A stretch of DNA of 64,000 nt from Podospora bellae-mahoneyi (lineage: Eukaryota; Ascomycota; Sordariomycetes; Sordariales; Podosporaceae). Made by a program: the position numbers and the translations under genes. A model generated the notes under the pieces. It was not told the origin of the DNA, did no database searches, and saw only the letters and a program-made list of their open reading frames with translations. Shown in pieces: positions 9,633-20,340 of this stretch (its first letter is position 1; every line of letters begins with the position of its first letter). The stretch spans positions 62,001 through 126,000 of the forward strand of contig NW_026946360.1 of the NCBI RefSeq assembly GCF_035222275.1, given 5' to 3'.

Positions 9633-11057
9633 ATGAAGCACACAACCGCCCTCGTCGCTGCCCTAGGCCTCGCCGCCACGGTTTCTGCTGCTAACCCCGC
9701 GACTAATAACCGCCGTCATGCAGTCAACAGGAGGTCTGTTCCTGTTTCAACACCGGAAAATACGAAGCGTGACACCGCCCACCAACAGGGCAACAAGCGT
9801 GTCGAATCTCGCTCGCCAACCCGGTTCGCCAACCCTTTTACGGGTGATGAAGAGCCAGGCGTCGATGTCGAACCCAGCGTCGAAGACAAAGAAAGCCTTG
9901 AGGACGAATCGAGCAGCTATGGCCTTAAAGACCAGGCTACCGACGCCGCGTGGGACGTTGGCTCAAGCTATCTGGAGGGAAAAACTGGTATCAAGCTACC
10001 TGATAGGCCACGATCCGGTTCTGGCATCAACTTTGCGAAGAGGAATAAAAAGCGGAGCGTGATCGAAGCACGGGCAAAGTCGAGGAGTGGTGGAGGGAAG
10101 AGCAACGGTGGTGGCTTTGGCGGTCAGCTTGTGGATGCTGGCAAAGACTTTGCCGTTGAAGAGGGAACGGCATTCGTCGAGGATCAGACGGGGATTGACC
10201 TGCCAGACAGGAATGGGCAGTCTAGCTCTGGAAGCTCAGGCGGCAGTTGGACGAGCTGGCGTCCCTGGAAGCTCAGCAAGCGGGAGATCACCGTTGACGA
10301 GGTTGTCGAGGAGGTGTTGGATCAGATGAAAGAGGGAGAGTCCAAGTCTGATGCTGAGACTGCCGACGCCCTGAAGGAGATTGTTGAGGAGGCTGCCAAA
10401 GACGACGAAGATAAGTCCATTAGCGACGTGGTGGAGGCCCTGGCGGAGGCCAGTGACGATAACGACTCCGAACCCAAGGATGAACCAACTGATACTATCG
10501 AGGAGATCCTCGGTGACTCTTCTGACAAAGAGGACGAAGATGAAGACATCCTCGCAGAAACCATCGAGGACATTGTTGACGGGGACTCCTCCGATAGCAA
10601 GTCATCCCACGGCGACACCCTCGAGGAGAAGCTGGAAGAACTCGAGAAGGAGACCTCTGCCCTCGACAAGGATGACCCCAAGGCCGAGATGATTGACGAG
10701 CTGATCGATGAACTTATCGACGAAGCTGCCACCTTGGACGAGATCCCGGTGGAGTATTTCCAGTACTGGATGGCGGTTCAGAGCTGCCTTGACCCTGTTC
10801 ACTTGCTGACCACGAAGGGCCTGATGGCTAGTCATCTTTCACGTCGCGGCACTACCCCGATTATTGTGACGCCGACCAAGACCGTCAAGAGAGAAGAGGC
10901 GAAGGCTGCGGAGGTGAACCTGGGATTGGCCCAGCCTTTTGGGGCAGAGATGGCGCAGACTTCGGGGGCGGGCGATGGGTTGTCGGGTAGGGGAACGGTG
11001 GGGTACCTTGTGTTTGGCGTGGCGGCCGCGTTTTTGGTCCGCGGGGTGGCGTTCTAG
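9633..11057 (+). CDS. Secreted acidic repeat protein, possibly GPI-anchored
   Basis: A 474-residue, single-exon protein. I start it at MKHTTALVAALGLAATVSA, a clear signal peptide; an upstream in-frame ATG would bury that. Basic KR/RR sites of Kex2 type follow (NRRS, TKRD, NKKR, LSKRE). A unit of about 30 residues occurs twice, at about 115-135 and 165-200, with the shared core TGI(K/D)LPDR. The middle (about 220-380) is very acidic and helical, rich in D and E (for example SSDKEDEDEDILAETIEDI). The C-terminus ends in a hydrophobic tail (GYLVFGVAAAFLVRGVAF) after a small-residue stretch, as in GPI-anchor signals. It is likely a cell-wall or surface protein. I do not recognise the family. Confidence 0.75.
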   Translation: MKHTTALVAALGLAATVSAANPATNNRRHAVNRRSVPVSTPENTKRDTAHQQGNKRVESRSPTRFANPFTGDEEPGVDVEPSVEDKESLEDESSSYGLKDQATDAAWDVGSSYLEGKTGIKLPDRPRSGSGINFAKRNKKRSVIEARAKSRSGGGKSNGGGFGGQLVDAGKDFAVEEGTAFVEDQTGIDLPDRNGQSSSGSSGGSWTSWRPWKLSKREITVDEVVEEVLDQMKEGESKSDAETADALKEIVEEAAKDDEDKSISDVVEALAEASDDNDSEPKDEPTDTIEEILGDSSDKEDEDEDILAETIEDIVDGDSSDSKSSHGDTLEEKLEELEKETSALDKDDPKAEMIDELIDELIDEAATLDEIPVEYFQYWMAVQSCLDPVHLLTTKGLMASHLSRRGTTPIIVTPTKTVKREEAKAAEVNLGLAQPFGAEMAQTSGAGDGLSGRGTVGYLVFGVAAAFLVRGVAF

Positions 11058-11363
11058 ACGGTGTAAGCTTTCCCCCTCGCCTGTGGTAAAAGTGGGAAGT
11101 GATTATATGATAGGTGAGAGCCTCATCAAGCCTAGAGTGTTTGTTATGTTTTACTAGAGTGTGTGTGGGAGGTTTCTGGGCCTACTCTCTCATTTTCATC
11201 GGAGTTATCATAGAGAATGTATGCTGCCATTCCTTGTCCAAAGAATCCTCGCCAACAGCACATTGTCGCCACAAGAGATTTTCACATGAAATTCCAAGAC
11301 TTTGTATCCTATCTCAATCTAGGTATGTACAGTTATAGCAACGTCTCCTACTGGCGACGTTTC

Positions 11364-12533
11364 TCATAGCAGGGTGTAAAGAGAGTCGTATGTGTAGCAC
11401 ATGCTGCCGCCCGTCCCACAAGCATCGATCTTCATGACGTCTCCAACGGTGGTGTCAACTCCACTGACACCCACTGACAACGGATGAGCCAAGGTAACGT
11501 TGGGGGACGTGGGGTCCATGATGATAGACGGCCCCGAGATATCACTCAGTCTTGCCGGCAGGTTCAAGCTCTGCCACGACCACCACAATCTGTCCAGATT
11601 TGCGTGATGCAGGTGGAAAATTGGATCAGCTGGCGAGGTGTTTAAGTCACCCATTTGACCTGGAGGTTTTGTTAGTACAATGAACGACAAGAGCACCGTG
11701 TAAGAGAGAGAGTACTAACCAAACGTTCCACCAACGCCGAAATGCCCACCACCGTGCACACCTGAAGCATCAAAGCTGGGGGACCCTTCAACAACGGCGT
11801 TGAACCACCCAAAGTCGGGCTGGCTCAGTGTGAGCTGTGTCTGGTTCATCCCCAGGTACATTGACGCAAACGAAGGGGCAAGATCTCTCTTCAAGCACTG
11901 CGGGTTATATACTAGAGAGTCCCCAGGGCCCAAGTGGACCAGATCGTTGATCCCCGCAAAGGGACCATCCACCACACAGCCTCCTCCGGTGCGCCCTGGG
12001 ACAGGTGGCATCCATGAGGTGGGGTCACTAGGAACCCATGGGCCGTTGCCCCCGAACCCTGTCATGGGGTCGAAGATGGGCGAGGCGGTGATGTCGGCTG
12101 CGTCGAGGGTCCAGTCCCAGTATGGTTGGGCGCCGGTGTAGCCGCACTCGTTGCGGAGCATCTTCTCATATGTGGCTGTGAAGAGTCTGTGCCAGGCGAG
12201 GAAGTGGCCGACGTAGTGAACCTCCAGGGTTTGCTGGATGTGGGTGTAGACTAGGTTATCGTAGCGGCTGATGACACCGTGACCGGTTGGGGGTGAACCT
12301 TCTGGTGTGAGGGCTGGTTTGGCGAGTATGCATTTGACGGCATTGATGTACTCTGCCTTCTCGGAAGTGGTGAGAGTACGCCTTTGGGAATGTTAGTGAG
12401 AACAAAAAGAAAAGAGAAACATTTTGGGTGAGAGTTACCATTCCTTGCGGACGATGGGCGTGGGAGGAGTGGGTGTGCATGCGGCCAAAGCAGCAGAGGC
12501 ACAAATGATGAAGCTTTTCATGCCGCCAACCAT
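11364..12533 (-). CDS. Tyrosinase-like copper oxidase, secreted
   Basis: Three exons (12533-12439, 12381-11720, 11659-11364) give 350 residues. The start MVGGMKSFIICASAALAAC gives a signal peptide; starting at the second methionine (MKSF) would also work. The CuA site is seen as YTHIQQTLEVHYVGHFLAWHR with three histidines. The CuB site has HGGGHFGVGG and then DPIFHLHHANLDRLWW. YWDWTLDAADI matches the conserved tyrosinase core. The family oxidises phenols to quinones. The length is that of the short fungal tyrosinases without the long C-terminal latency domain, so the enzyme could be made already active. Substrate preference (tyrosine, catechol or aminophenol type) cannot be decided from sequence alone. 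Confidence 0.92.
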
Positions 12534-13631
12534 CTTGAATGAGTATCAGAGCAGAAGATGCTGATGAAGAATGATGGGAAAGAAAGCCTCGAAAGGTGAC
12601 GCTTGTGAACCTATTTATCTCTTGATATCTCCTATCACCTCCGGATATCCCTGAAGAGTTCCCCCGTCCCAAGACCCTGCCTGACAGGTTTATTGATCCT
12701 GCCGCCACTTCAATGTCATCCATTTATGTAATGTTCTTCTCAATATTTCTGTCAACGCCTTACGCTGCGGTACAAGCAACCCACACCATTGCCTCGGTTT
12801 GCCCAATGATACACGCCACCGATGCAGTATCAGACGTAAAACTGCCAGTTGATTGGACAGCCCAGAGCTGTTTGGAGATTTTTTGGTGAGAATATGGCAG
12901 CCTACACTAACGGCTGCGGATAGTCGTTTTGGCAAGCGAACAGCTCGCTACTGCAGCGTTCCTCAGATATGCATCCAAGATGCATGGGAGTGTGGTGGAG
13001 TGTGATGTCTTGGGTGCGGGATTGTAAGAGAGACTACAGGGGTCGGGATTTATGTGGGCTCTGACACCCCTACTAGCCTTCCATGCAAGTTTCCAACAGA
13101 AGAGTTTTGAGCATTACCCTATCTCGGTTAGGTCGACGGACGTCGGTGCTAACCACCACCCCGATGTGCCTGCTTTGTGGCAACTGGGACAAAAGACAGG
13201 TGTTTCTGGGACAAGCGATGTTAATTGCTGGGATAGCAGGCATATATAGCTGTGATAAACAGTACAGGGTGATGGAAGATCCTATGAAAAACCCAACGCC
13301 CGTGCAGATGGGGCTGGTTGACGGAACCGCCTTTTGTTTATCCTGGGACTAAGGTAGGTGGTTTAGTCATGCAGGGGTTGGTAAGAAAGCGCTTCCGCTT
13401 TCTTCGTTACCATGATCGTGGATTAAGAAATTTATTGTGACGCTCAGCGCTCTCTTCTACCAAAATCTCAATCTCTGGATTATTCTAGTTCCAAAATCCT
13501 ACTGGTCTTCGCCAATCACCACTGGCTGCCCGCCGCCGCTGCCCAGCCTCTGTTGTCCTGACACCAAAGCTTATTCATGTACAAGCACCCAAGCATCATC
13601 ATTGTTGTTTTGTATGGTTGAGATTTGCCCT
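12534..13631. other. Intergenic, about 1.1 kb
   Basis: The promoter of the tyrosinase gene lies at the left, and the right part is the 3' flank of the CorA-like pseudogene. Short open frames are present without motifs. I see no RNA gene. Confidence 0.5.
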
Positions 13632-14890
13632 TCATTCACTACCACAGGTCCAGAATATGGTGGAAAGGTGGTGGTCTATGTTGGATTCGGCAGTTTGAAA
13701 CCGCGCAATGCTCTCGTACTGTGCACAAGCATGATGTCAGCATCAAGAAAACAGACACACAACAGATATACCAGGATTGCGTACAAGAGCCCTCGTCTTC
13801 TTGATCCTTGCCTGCACAGCGAAAGGAGATGCTTTCTTCGATTCTCAAAGCTGGCGATGATGAGCCGCACTCGCGACAAGAACCCGTCAATGGCTGGCTT
13901 GGCCGTTATCTTGAGCTCCTCATCGAGGTCCTGACCTGTCTCTAGACCCTCATATCTCTGACGCACGCTGTTCAAAGTGTCAACGTTGAGCTCCAAATCC
14001 TGATCGAGCCCTTGAAGTCGTTGGAGAAGTGGAGTTAATCCATGGTCGATAACACCAAGCACGTCCTGGTTCTTGAAGCTTCCAAAAAAGTATCTGGCAG
14101 CCCGATCTTCATCTTCTTGGCCATTGAGATCTATTCGGTCAATCACAAGGCAATATGGACTCGGACGGCCGCTGAGTCTGGCGAGAGCCCTGCTACCCTG
14201 GCACCCAGAGCTCTTCGGCATACCCGGATCGTAAGGCTGGGAAGTGATGACATCAAGGACCTGAAGCGTGCCGTGAAGACGTCTCTCGATCTCATTAGCC
14301 AAGCCTCTCCAGTTCCAGGCGGACTAATTAAAATATATGAGATGCGTGCCCAACGTGCCCTCAAAGCGCCCTTCAACATTCTCAGTACTAGCGAGCTTGG
14401 CGAAAGGCTCTGAATCAGCTTGGCAGATACACTCTCGTAAGATTTTGTTGCTTTTCACGGTTATCCACGTCGCAGTCCAAGGTTTGATGTCGAAGGAGTG
14501 ATAGGTGACCACTTGTTGTCTAGACCAACTATCGGTCCGACCGACCTGTAAACGGTCTATATCTTGCCCAATACCCCTAAGAATGAAAGAGTGGCATGTG
14601 ACGTTGCCGGACCGATTCAAAAAGTAGTTTGGCTGAGGGGAAATGCCGAGTATAGGTGCGAATTGGGATAGAGATAAATCTGTATGTTGACAGCCATATC
14701 CGCAATAGAAGTTGTAGACAAAAGCGAGAAAAGAAGGGTCAACTTGGTCAAAGGTGAACAGCAGTTTGGCCATCTTGAGCGAGCAGTTCAAAGGGACGAG
14801 TGAGTTCCGAGTAGCGATGAAGATATGGCGACATCGGGGATCGGGTCTGAGCTGGTACCGATGCTCCGATAACTCTGTCAAGCTCTTCAT
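13632..14890 (-). pseudogene. Fungal CorA-like domain protein, broken
   Basis: The N-terminal frame contains the pattern of the fungal CorA-like family: a start MKSLTELSEHRY, FTFDQVDPSFLAFVYNF, WSRQQVVTYHSFDIKP and TWITVKSNKIL. The conserved continuation TLGTHLIY...SAWNWRGLANEIERRL lies in the same frame but is cut by one TAG at 14326-14324. That stop sits inside the conserved motif, where no good intron can remove it. The rest (coiled-coil region, LLYAIL then, after a likely 53-bp intron 13771-13719, YESIARFQTAESN) is recognisable. The transmembrane helices expected at the C-terminus are absent. I read it as a young pseudogene: one nonsense codon plus a lost tail. A 54-bp in-frame intron beginning GTTGAA is a weak alternative. 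Confidence 0.65.
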
Positions 14891-15701
14891 CTAGGTTTTG
14901 GTCCGTTGAAGGTCAAGGGAGGCTGAAAGCGAGAATTAGTACGGCTTTTTTTCAACATGACGTTCATGAAAGCGACCTACCAGAAGTTGTGGAAGCGAGC
15001 TCCCAACAAACAATGCAGATTGGTTCCAAGATTCTGAATAGGTTTGACGATGTCGTGAGAGATGTGGGGAGAAAGAGTCTCGGGGAGCTCAAGCAGGCTC
15101 TTTATATGCCCCTGTCAACCTACCAGATTATCAGACATGTGGCCATCAAATGTCGGAATGACGATTCTACAATCGAAACGGCCGTGATCTCCAGTCCCCA
15201 TTACACATGACAAACAAAGGTTCCGACGTGATCAGATGGCGATGTAGCTAAAGAACATTAAAAAGGCGGTAACCCACGTAAGCAACACCATGGCAGGCTT
15301 TCAAGCTTGGTAACAATGGACTTCATGGGGTTTGTTTGACTGGTCAAGTTTGGTAAAATATCGGACGGTGTAGAAGGGAAGCAAAGAGAAAAATTCAATG
15401 TTTGAACAGTCTCTCGAACATTATGATATCCAGTATGGATCCCTGTCAGGCATGCCCAGAAGTTTCGCGTGAGCTGACCAAGAATTGACGGGATGCCTTC
15501 ATGTTGGCACTGGGCAATTGTTCTGACCCAAGCTTCGACTGACAGCAATGAAACACTGAAGTATATGCAAATATGAAATACAAACGACTTCCAAAATCAA
15601 CGGGACTTTTGTCTTCTCCAAGACCCTTGCCATCCCATCGACATCCAAGGACATGTACCGTATATTTGCAGGCTTCATATCATGCCGTCATTCACGCACA
15701 A
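14891..15701. other. Intergenic, no gene seen
   Basis: Upstream flank of the CorA-like pseudogene and 3' flank of the 3CxxC gene. Open frames here (for example 15548-15258, minus) show no domain and have no supporting context. Confidence 0.45.
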
Positions 15702-16163
15702 TCAGCCTTCACAAAACCCTTTTCTGCACCCTTCACATAGGTGTTTCTTGTGAGGCGGCGTTCCTTTCCAGTCCCTTGAGCTTCGCATTTCCAAGCTGAT
15801 CCCGGCCCATTTTTTCAGTCGATAACAGACTCGGTCAATGTAGGCGGACTCATCCAACTCCAAACTGCCAAATTTCTTGCATCGTTCGCATCGCTGGTTG
15901 AAAATAGTGGCATGATATCCGTTGTTTTCGTAGCCCCGGATCAGAATGGTGACCTTTCCGCTCCTCCAGCCAGCCTTGGAACATTGAGAATTTTCACAGG
16001 TGAAGCTGGCCATCACAAAGGTGGAGTATTTTTTGGTAAAATTGCTGAGGATTTCACGGCTCCCTCGTTTGAAGTAAGGTCTTGGCTTGAGAATGTTGTT
16101 TAAGTTGCCAATGACAGCATTGTGAAGGCGGGGGAATGTCTGCTCGGGGTGGTTGGAGCTCAT
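15702..16163 (-). CDS. 3CxxC-type zinc-finger protein
   Basis: A 153-residue, single-exon protein with the zf-3CxxC layout. It has an N-terminal region that leads into FTCENSQCSKAGWRSGKVTI, then YHATIFNQRCERCKKFG, and at the C-terminus PHKKHLCEGCRKGFCEG. The cysteine pairs and the tryptophan after the first pair are the family signature; the first pair here is spaced C-x4-C. Fungal genomes carry several such genes, mostly of unknown function, and the domain is shared with animal REEP/RTP receptor-transporting proteins. The annotated ATG lies about 50 residues before the finger. A shorter form starting MASFTC is possible. No signal peptide is seen. Confidence 0.85.
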   Translation of the reverse strand: MSSNHPEQTFPRLHNAVIGNLNNILKPRPYFKRGSREILSNFTKKYSTFVMASFTCENSQCSKAGWRSGKVTILIRGYENNGYHATIFNQRCERCKKFGSLELDESAYIDRVCYRLKKWAGISLEMRSSRDWKGTPPHKKHLCEGCRKGFCEG

Positions 16164-16825
16164 GGTCGGGTCGGAACGGGAGGTGTTTGGACTTGTAGAG
16201 ACGTTGCACCCAGTGATCAGTAGAGATGAAAACAGAAGAAAGAAATCTGATGACGTCTCCTCTATTTCTGTTAGACTTAATATATGAACAATATCGATGA
16301 CATCACGTCTTTCAGAAGCACCTCAATAGGTACCTAGCCAGATGCTGCCCTCAATGAGCAAACGGCTGGTGGCAGAGCACACCTTGCCCTGCGTTTGCAA
16401 AATTCGATTCGCCCAATGAGTTAACAAATTTCACTGTAGGCCTCGATGCATTTCTCCATTGCACTTACCCATTACTATTGCTTGACCTCTGTTTGTTGCC
16501 AACCTGCTTAGCGCACCATCATTGGTGAAGCAGCTTGCTCTGTGGTCTCTGGCCACCCAAGACGCTTGATTTGCCGAACCCAGGTGCTTGGAATGTGACG
16601 CAAGGAAGGACATCAGCCAGTCTATCTTGTCACACAAGTCAGCCTCACGGTAGGCCTCAGCAAACACTATGCCCCAATTGCATCCATGATTTCGGGTCAC
16701 GTCTGGCCATCGCCATGATTGTTAAAGGCGCTGGGGGGTTGTTTTTTCCAAGGAAGGCCGCCAACTTCTTTGTTTGAACAACAACCCAACTCTTCACACC
16801 GCCTTTTGTTGTAACTTCAGACGAA
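16164..16825. promoter_or_regulatory. Divergent intergenic region
   Basis: This 660-bp stretch holds the upstream regions of the 3CxxC gene (minus) and the FtsJ-like gene (plus). No specific site was recognised. Confidence 0.45.
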
Positions 16826-18035
16826 ATGGACAGAGGTGCAAACCGGGAACATGGCGCCGTGACCGCAGCTAATCCTGGAGAAACACACCTCCTTTCAACC
16901 ACCATAGGGGACACTGGGCCGGACAACAAGAGCGTCATTGTCCCGTACCTACGAGAGAGAGTCCCAGAGTTCCGAAGGCTTGATCGTCTTCGCCAGCAGG
17001 TATGTCATTTTTCTATATTTGTCTCCATCTATATATACAACTCTATCTACCTCAAGACATGGTTGACTTACACTGTCCATAAAGGGTTGGGAGAACCCAG
17101 CCGGGGACAGATTCTTCCAGGCCCAACGCTCTAATGCCGACAACATCGGTGACCAACAGTCCTCTCAGTTTCACTTTGGCCTCATGCAGAGAATCGCAGC
17201 CGAGCTTCACAATGCCGCAGATGGTTGCTTCACTACAGTTACCAAGCCTGGTGCGATTCTGGATGTCTGTGCCGCACCAGGTGGCTTTCTTGCCGCTGCC
17301 ATGGCCCTAAACGACCCCGACCTTCGAGTACGAGCTTGTACCCTTCCCTTCTCGCAGGGCGGTTACAAGGTTTTGTTGCCTCATGAGAATAACGATGCCG
17401 TCAACATCAACTACTGTGACGTCACAATGCTAGCAGAAGATTTCGGCGTGAAGATTGAAGAGATTCCCGCTTCGCACCCCGATCACAACAAGTTCATGCC
17501 TCGCCAGTTCACCATCGACGAGCAATACGATATCGCAATCTGTGACGGGCACGTCCTCCGCACCCAAGAGAGAGCAAGCTACCGAGAGAAGCGGGAGTCA
17601 ATCAGGCTGCAAAACGGTTCTTTTGTGTTGGCCTTGGAGCATTTGCGTCCAGGAGGAACATTCATCGCCTTGTTACACAAGATTGAGATGTGGAGGATCG
17701 CCTGCTTGTTGCAAACAATGTCCAGGTTCTCTGACGTTCGCGTGTACAAGCCAAAGTGTGGCCACGCGAAAAGGTCTTCGTTTTACATGATTGCAAAAGA
17801 TGTTCAAAGTCACTCGAGCGAAGCCAAGGAGGCAATCAAGACGTGGAAGAATATCTGGTATGTGGCTACTTTTGGAACCGATCAAGAGTTGTATCAGGCT
17901 ATCAGGGACAGTGGTCCATCTGCTGAAGAACTGCTGGCCGACTTTGGTCCTCAACTCATCACCCTGGGGCGTCCGGTTTGGTTGACTCAAGCCAAGGCTC
18001 TGGCAAAGGCACCATTCATCAAGAAGAAGAAATAA
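16826..18035 (+). CDS. FtsJ-like (RrmJ-type) methyltransferase
   Basis: Two exons (16826-16999, 17085-18035) give 374 residues. The core has the SAM site ILDVCAAPGGFLAAAM, the LPFSQGGYKVLLPHE insertion, YDIAICDGHVL at the position of the family's motif IV, LVLEHLRPGG-like FVLALEHLRPGGTF, and a catalytic-type lysine in LLHKIEMW. FtsJ-fold enzymes 2'-O-methylate RNA. This fungal-specific subgroup has no assigned substrate. After the core the protein ends in a lysine tail (IKKKK). Its stop codon is only 67 bp from the stop of the gentisate dioxygenase gene on the other strand, so the two 3' ends probably overlap. Confidence 0.82.
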
Positions 18036-18102
18036 GGGGGCTTTGTACGCGGTTGGATATTACAGTAGGTACATGATTGCTATGTTTGGCTAAGATATGA
18101 CA

Positions 18103-19113
18103 CTACTTCAGCTCTTGTCTCTTGTACAATCCCAAAGACTCAACCATCGGTCTGTCATTAATAGCAAACAGATATGCACTCCCGAACTCTTGCGTGCAAG
18201 TATGAGAGATTGTGCTCCACGCTGGAACAGCAAAAGTGTCCTTGCCCTTCCACTGAACCTTCTCCTCCTTTCCCTCCGGCGAGACAATAGTCGAGTACCC
18301 CTCTCCTTCATACACATGATACACAAATGACACCGTCTCCCTCACCTTCTTGGTGGAGGCCCCGGCGTTGACTCTCTCCGCCTGCCCAGAAATAGTCTTG
18401 GACAGGTACTTCCCATGACCCCCGGACTTGTAGTCATACCGCGCATAAGTTTCAGTCTCCTTATTCTCATCCAACACAGCTTGCACCGGAGCCCAGGGGA
18501 GCTTCCAGTTGCTGTTGTCAGACAGCTCACTGGGATATCTTGCCTCCTCGTAGTTCTCGGCAAAGTTCACAGGGAGGAAGCGGTACACGGGCAAGTCCAG
18601 GCCGTCCAACCACACCATCGGCCCATCACCTTCACTGCCGTGGTCATGCCAGTGCCAAGACGGGGTGAGAATGACATCTCCACGCTCCATCATCAGCTTC
18701 TGCCCCTCCACCGCGGTAAAACCGCGAGATCCCTCGACGATGAACCTCAGGGCAAAGGCCACGTGCCTGTGAGCAGGGGCGGTTTCTCCTGGCAGGATGA
18801 GCTGAAGACCGGCGTAGATGGTGTCGGTGGTGTAGGGTGCCTGCATGGCAGGGTTTACCAGCATGAGCACACGACGCTCTGCCTCCTCTGCTGAAACGAC
18901 AATCCCGCTTTGCATGAGCACGGGTCGGAGGTCTTCGTAGGGCCAGGCGGTGACCACCGAGCTGGGGTTTGGCTTCGGTGGAACCATCTTGTTGAGGACG
19001 GTCCAGAGGGGCTCGACATTCTTGGAGGCGATGTCGGTGTAAAACTGGTCTTCTGTTGAGAGTGTTGAGAGGGTTGAGCTCTTGGCTCCGGAAACATTGG
19101 CGGGGTTTGCCAT
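18103..19113 (-). CDS. Gentisate 1,2-dioxygenase
   Basis: A 336-residue bicupin dioxygenase. It opens the ring of gentisate (2,5-dihydroxybenzoate) between the carboxyl- and hydroxyl-bearing carbons to give maleylpyruvate, using Fe(II). The first cupin has LPGETAPAHRHVAFALRF with the two metal histidines, then GDVILTPSWHWHDHG. The second cupin is seen as STIVSPEG...SHTCTQEFGSAYLFAIND. I start at MANPANVSG; an in-frame ATG 27 codons upstream gives a Thr/His-rich leader without a clear targeting pattern. No intron is needed. The gene diverges from the GFA gene over 345 bp, a likely shared promoter. It anchors the idea that this block degrades an aromatic acid through the gentisate route. Confidence 0.9.
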   Translation of the reverse strand: MANPANVSGAKSSTLSTLSTEDQFYTDIASKNVEPLWTVLNKMVPPKPNPSSVVTAWPYEDLRPVLMQSGIVVSAEEAERRVLMLVNPAMQAPYTTDTIYAGLQLILPGETAPAHRHVAFALRFIVEGSRGFTAVEGQKLMMERGDVILTPSWHWHDHGSEGDGPMVWLDGLDLPVYRFLPVNFAENYEEARYPSELSDNSNWKLPWAPVQAVLDENKETETYARYDYKSGGHGKYLSKTISGQAERVNAGASTKKVRETVSFVYHVYEGEGYSTIVSPEGKEEKVQWKGKDTFAVPAWSTISHTCTQEFGSAYLFAINDRPMVESLGLYKRQELK

Positions 19114-19458
19114 TGTAAATTGGGTCTTATTTGGTTGTATCTCGAGTTGGTGATGATGGTGGGTTGTCGTCGTGAATGGATATCGCTTCAACATATATTG
19201 ATCATGGCCTCGCCACTATTCTCCTCATATGATCGGCACCGGTATTGGTCCCATGACCGGAAGTTGTTTGCCGTGTGTAGATGGGAGATGGGGTTGGAAG
19301 CCGCCCAAAATCCGCACACTGTTAACCCGAACCCGGAATGAGGGGTCATGTCCACCAAGACACAGAAGAGAAGTAAAGTTCGTATTGTTTCTCGAATTCA
19401 ACGCCGTTTTACTGTTGATGCCCTTCATCATTTTGAGTTGCCACTGTTGTCGGTAACA
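19114..19458. promoter_or_regulatory. Bidirectional promoter: gentisate dioxygenase / GFA
   Basis: This 345-bp divergent spacer contains CGGCACCG at 19234-19241, a CGG-N2-CCG inverted triplet of the kind bound by Zn2Cys6 dimers. The same pattern recurs in the two other divergent promoters of this block. A Zn2Cys6 gene lies 7 kb away. Binding is inference. Confidence 0.5.
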
Positions 19459-19998
19459 ATGGCTGAAGTTGTGAAAGGTTCTTGCCTCTGTGAAGGCGTC
19501 AAATTCACCGTCCACGGAACCCCTGACGCCATCTTTATCTGCTACTGCTCACACTGCAAGAAGAATGCCGGTGCTCCAGGGCAAATCGCAAGTTTGAACC
19601 CCCCCAGTGACTTCCAAGATCTCATACTAACGATCTCTCAGTCAGCCAAGTTCAAGTCCGAAAATGTGCACGTCTTGGAAGGAAGCGAGCATATCAATAC
19701 ATGGATTCTGAAAGACAACCTCAGTGGCTGTGAGAAACACAAGAAGTTCTGTTCTCGGTGCGGTTGCACATTGTGGACAATTCCTATGAAGCATTCTGGT
19801 AGCCATTGGATCGTTCGCACAGCTCTGCTGGAGAATGGGTAAGTAATATCCCGCTGCTATGGCAAGAAGGGTTCAGCTGACAGTACTGCTCTCTCCAGGT
19901 TCGACAAGTTCCCGTACAAGGCCGAGTTCTTCGCCTCCAGAAAGATGCCAGTTGCGGCAGCTATGGTCAAGTCGTTCGACACAATGCCAGGTGCTTAA
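19459..19998 (+). CDS. GFA / CENP-V family zinc protein
   Basis: Three exons (19459-19587, 19642-19838, 19899-19998) give 141 residues. Zinc ligands are visible: GSCLCEGVKF, CYCSHCKKNAG and KFCSRCGCTLW, the layout of the glutathione-dependent formaldehyde-activating-like (GFA, Mss4-like) fold. The first intron is best read as GC-AG: donor GCAAGT at 19588, acceptor CAG at 19641. Removing it gives the family-typical GAPGQI then AKFKSENVHV. The 54-bp intron is in frame and has no stop, so leaving it in would insert 18 residues foreign to the family. Members bind zinc and may act on glutathione or sulfur adducts. Here it could detoxify a reactive ring-cleavage product, which is inference. Confidence 0.85.
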
Positions 19999-20340
19999 TT
20001 GGTTTTCAATATATCTTTGTCATCATGTCCGCTTTACGCTACGCTGTGATGTGGTGGTATGTGTTTGGTTCTATCTTCGTATCCAGCTTGCCCAACTGTG
20101 CACTCATACTTGTCTTTAAAAAGTGAAGTTAAAACAACAAACGAAAAGCAAACCACGATCGGTAGGAACCTTGTGTATCTGATGTCTGGCACCTGGAAAA
20201 TGCTATCAGAACGTCGGTATGGCATTTTAAAAACAAGTAGATCTGTGGTGACCACACGGAACGCAGTTCTGTCAGAGAAACAATAAAGGCCAAGTTGCTT
20301 CCACGGATTTTTACTCAGTCATACTGAACATATGCTACTC

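Noticed and set aside
13437-13934. Plus-strand frame of 165 codons overlapping the CorA-like pseudogene
   Set aside because: No family motif, and it overlaps recognisable CorA-like coding on the other strand.
14324-14380. A 54-bp intron that would remove the CorA-like stop codon
   Set aside because: The donor GTTGAA is poor, and its removal would delete the conserved THLIY part of the family motif, so a nonsense mutation is the better reading.
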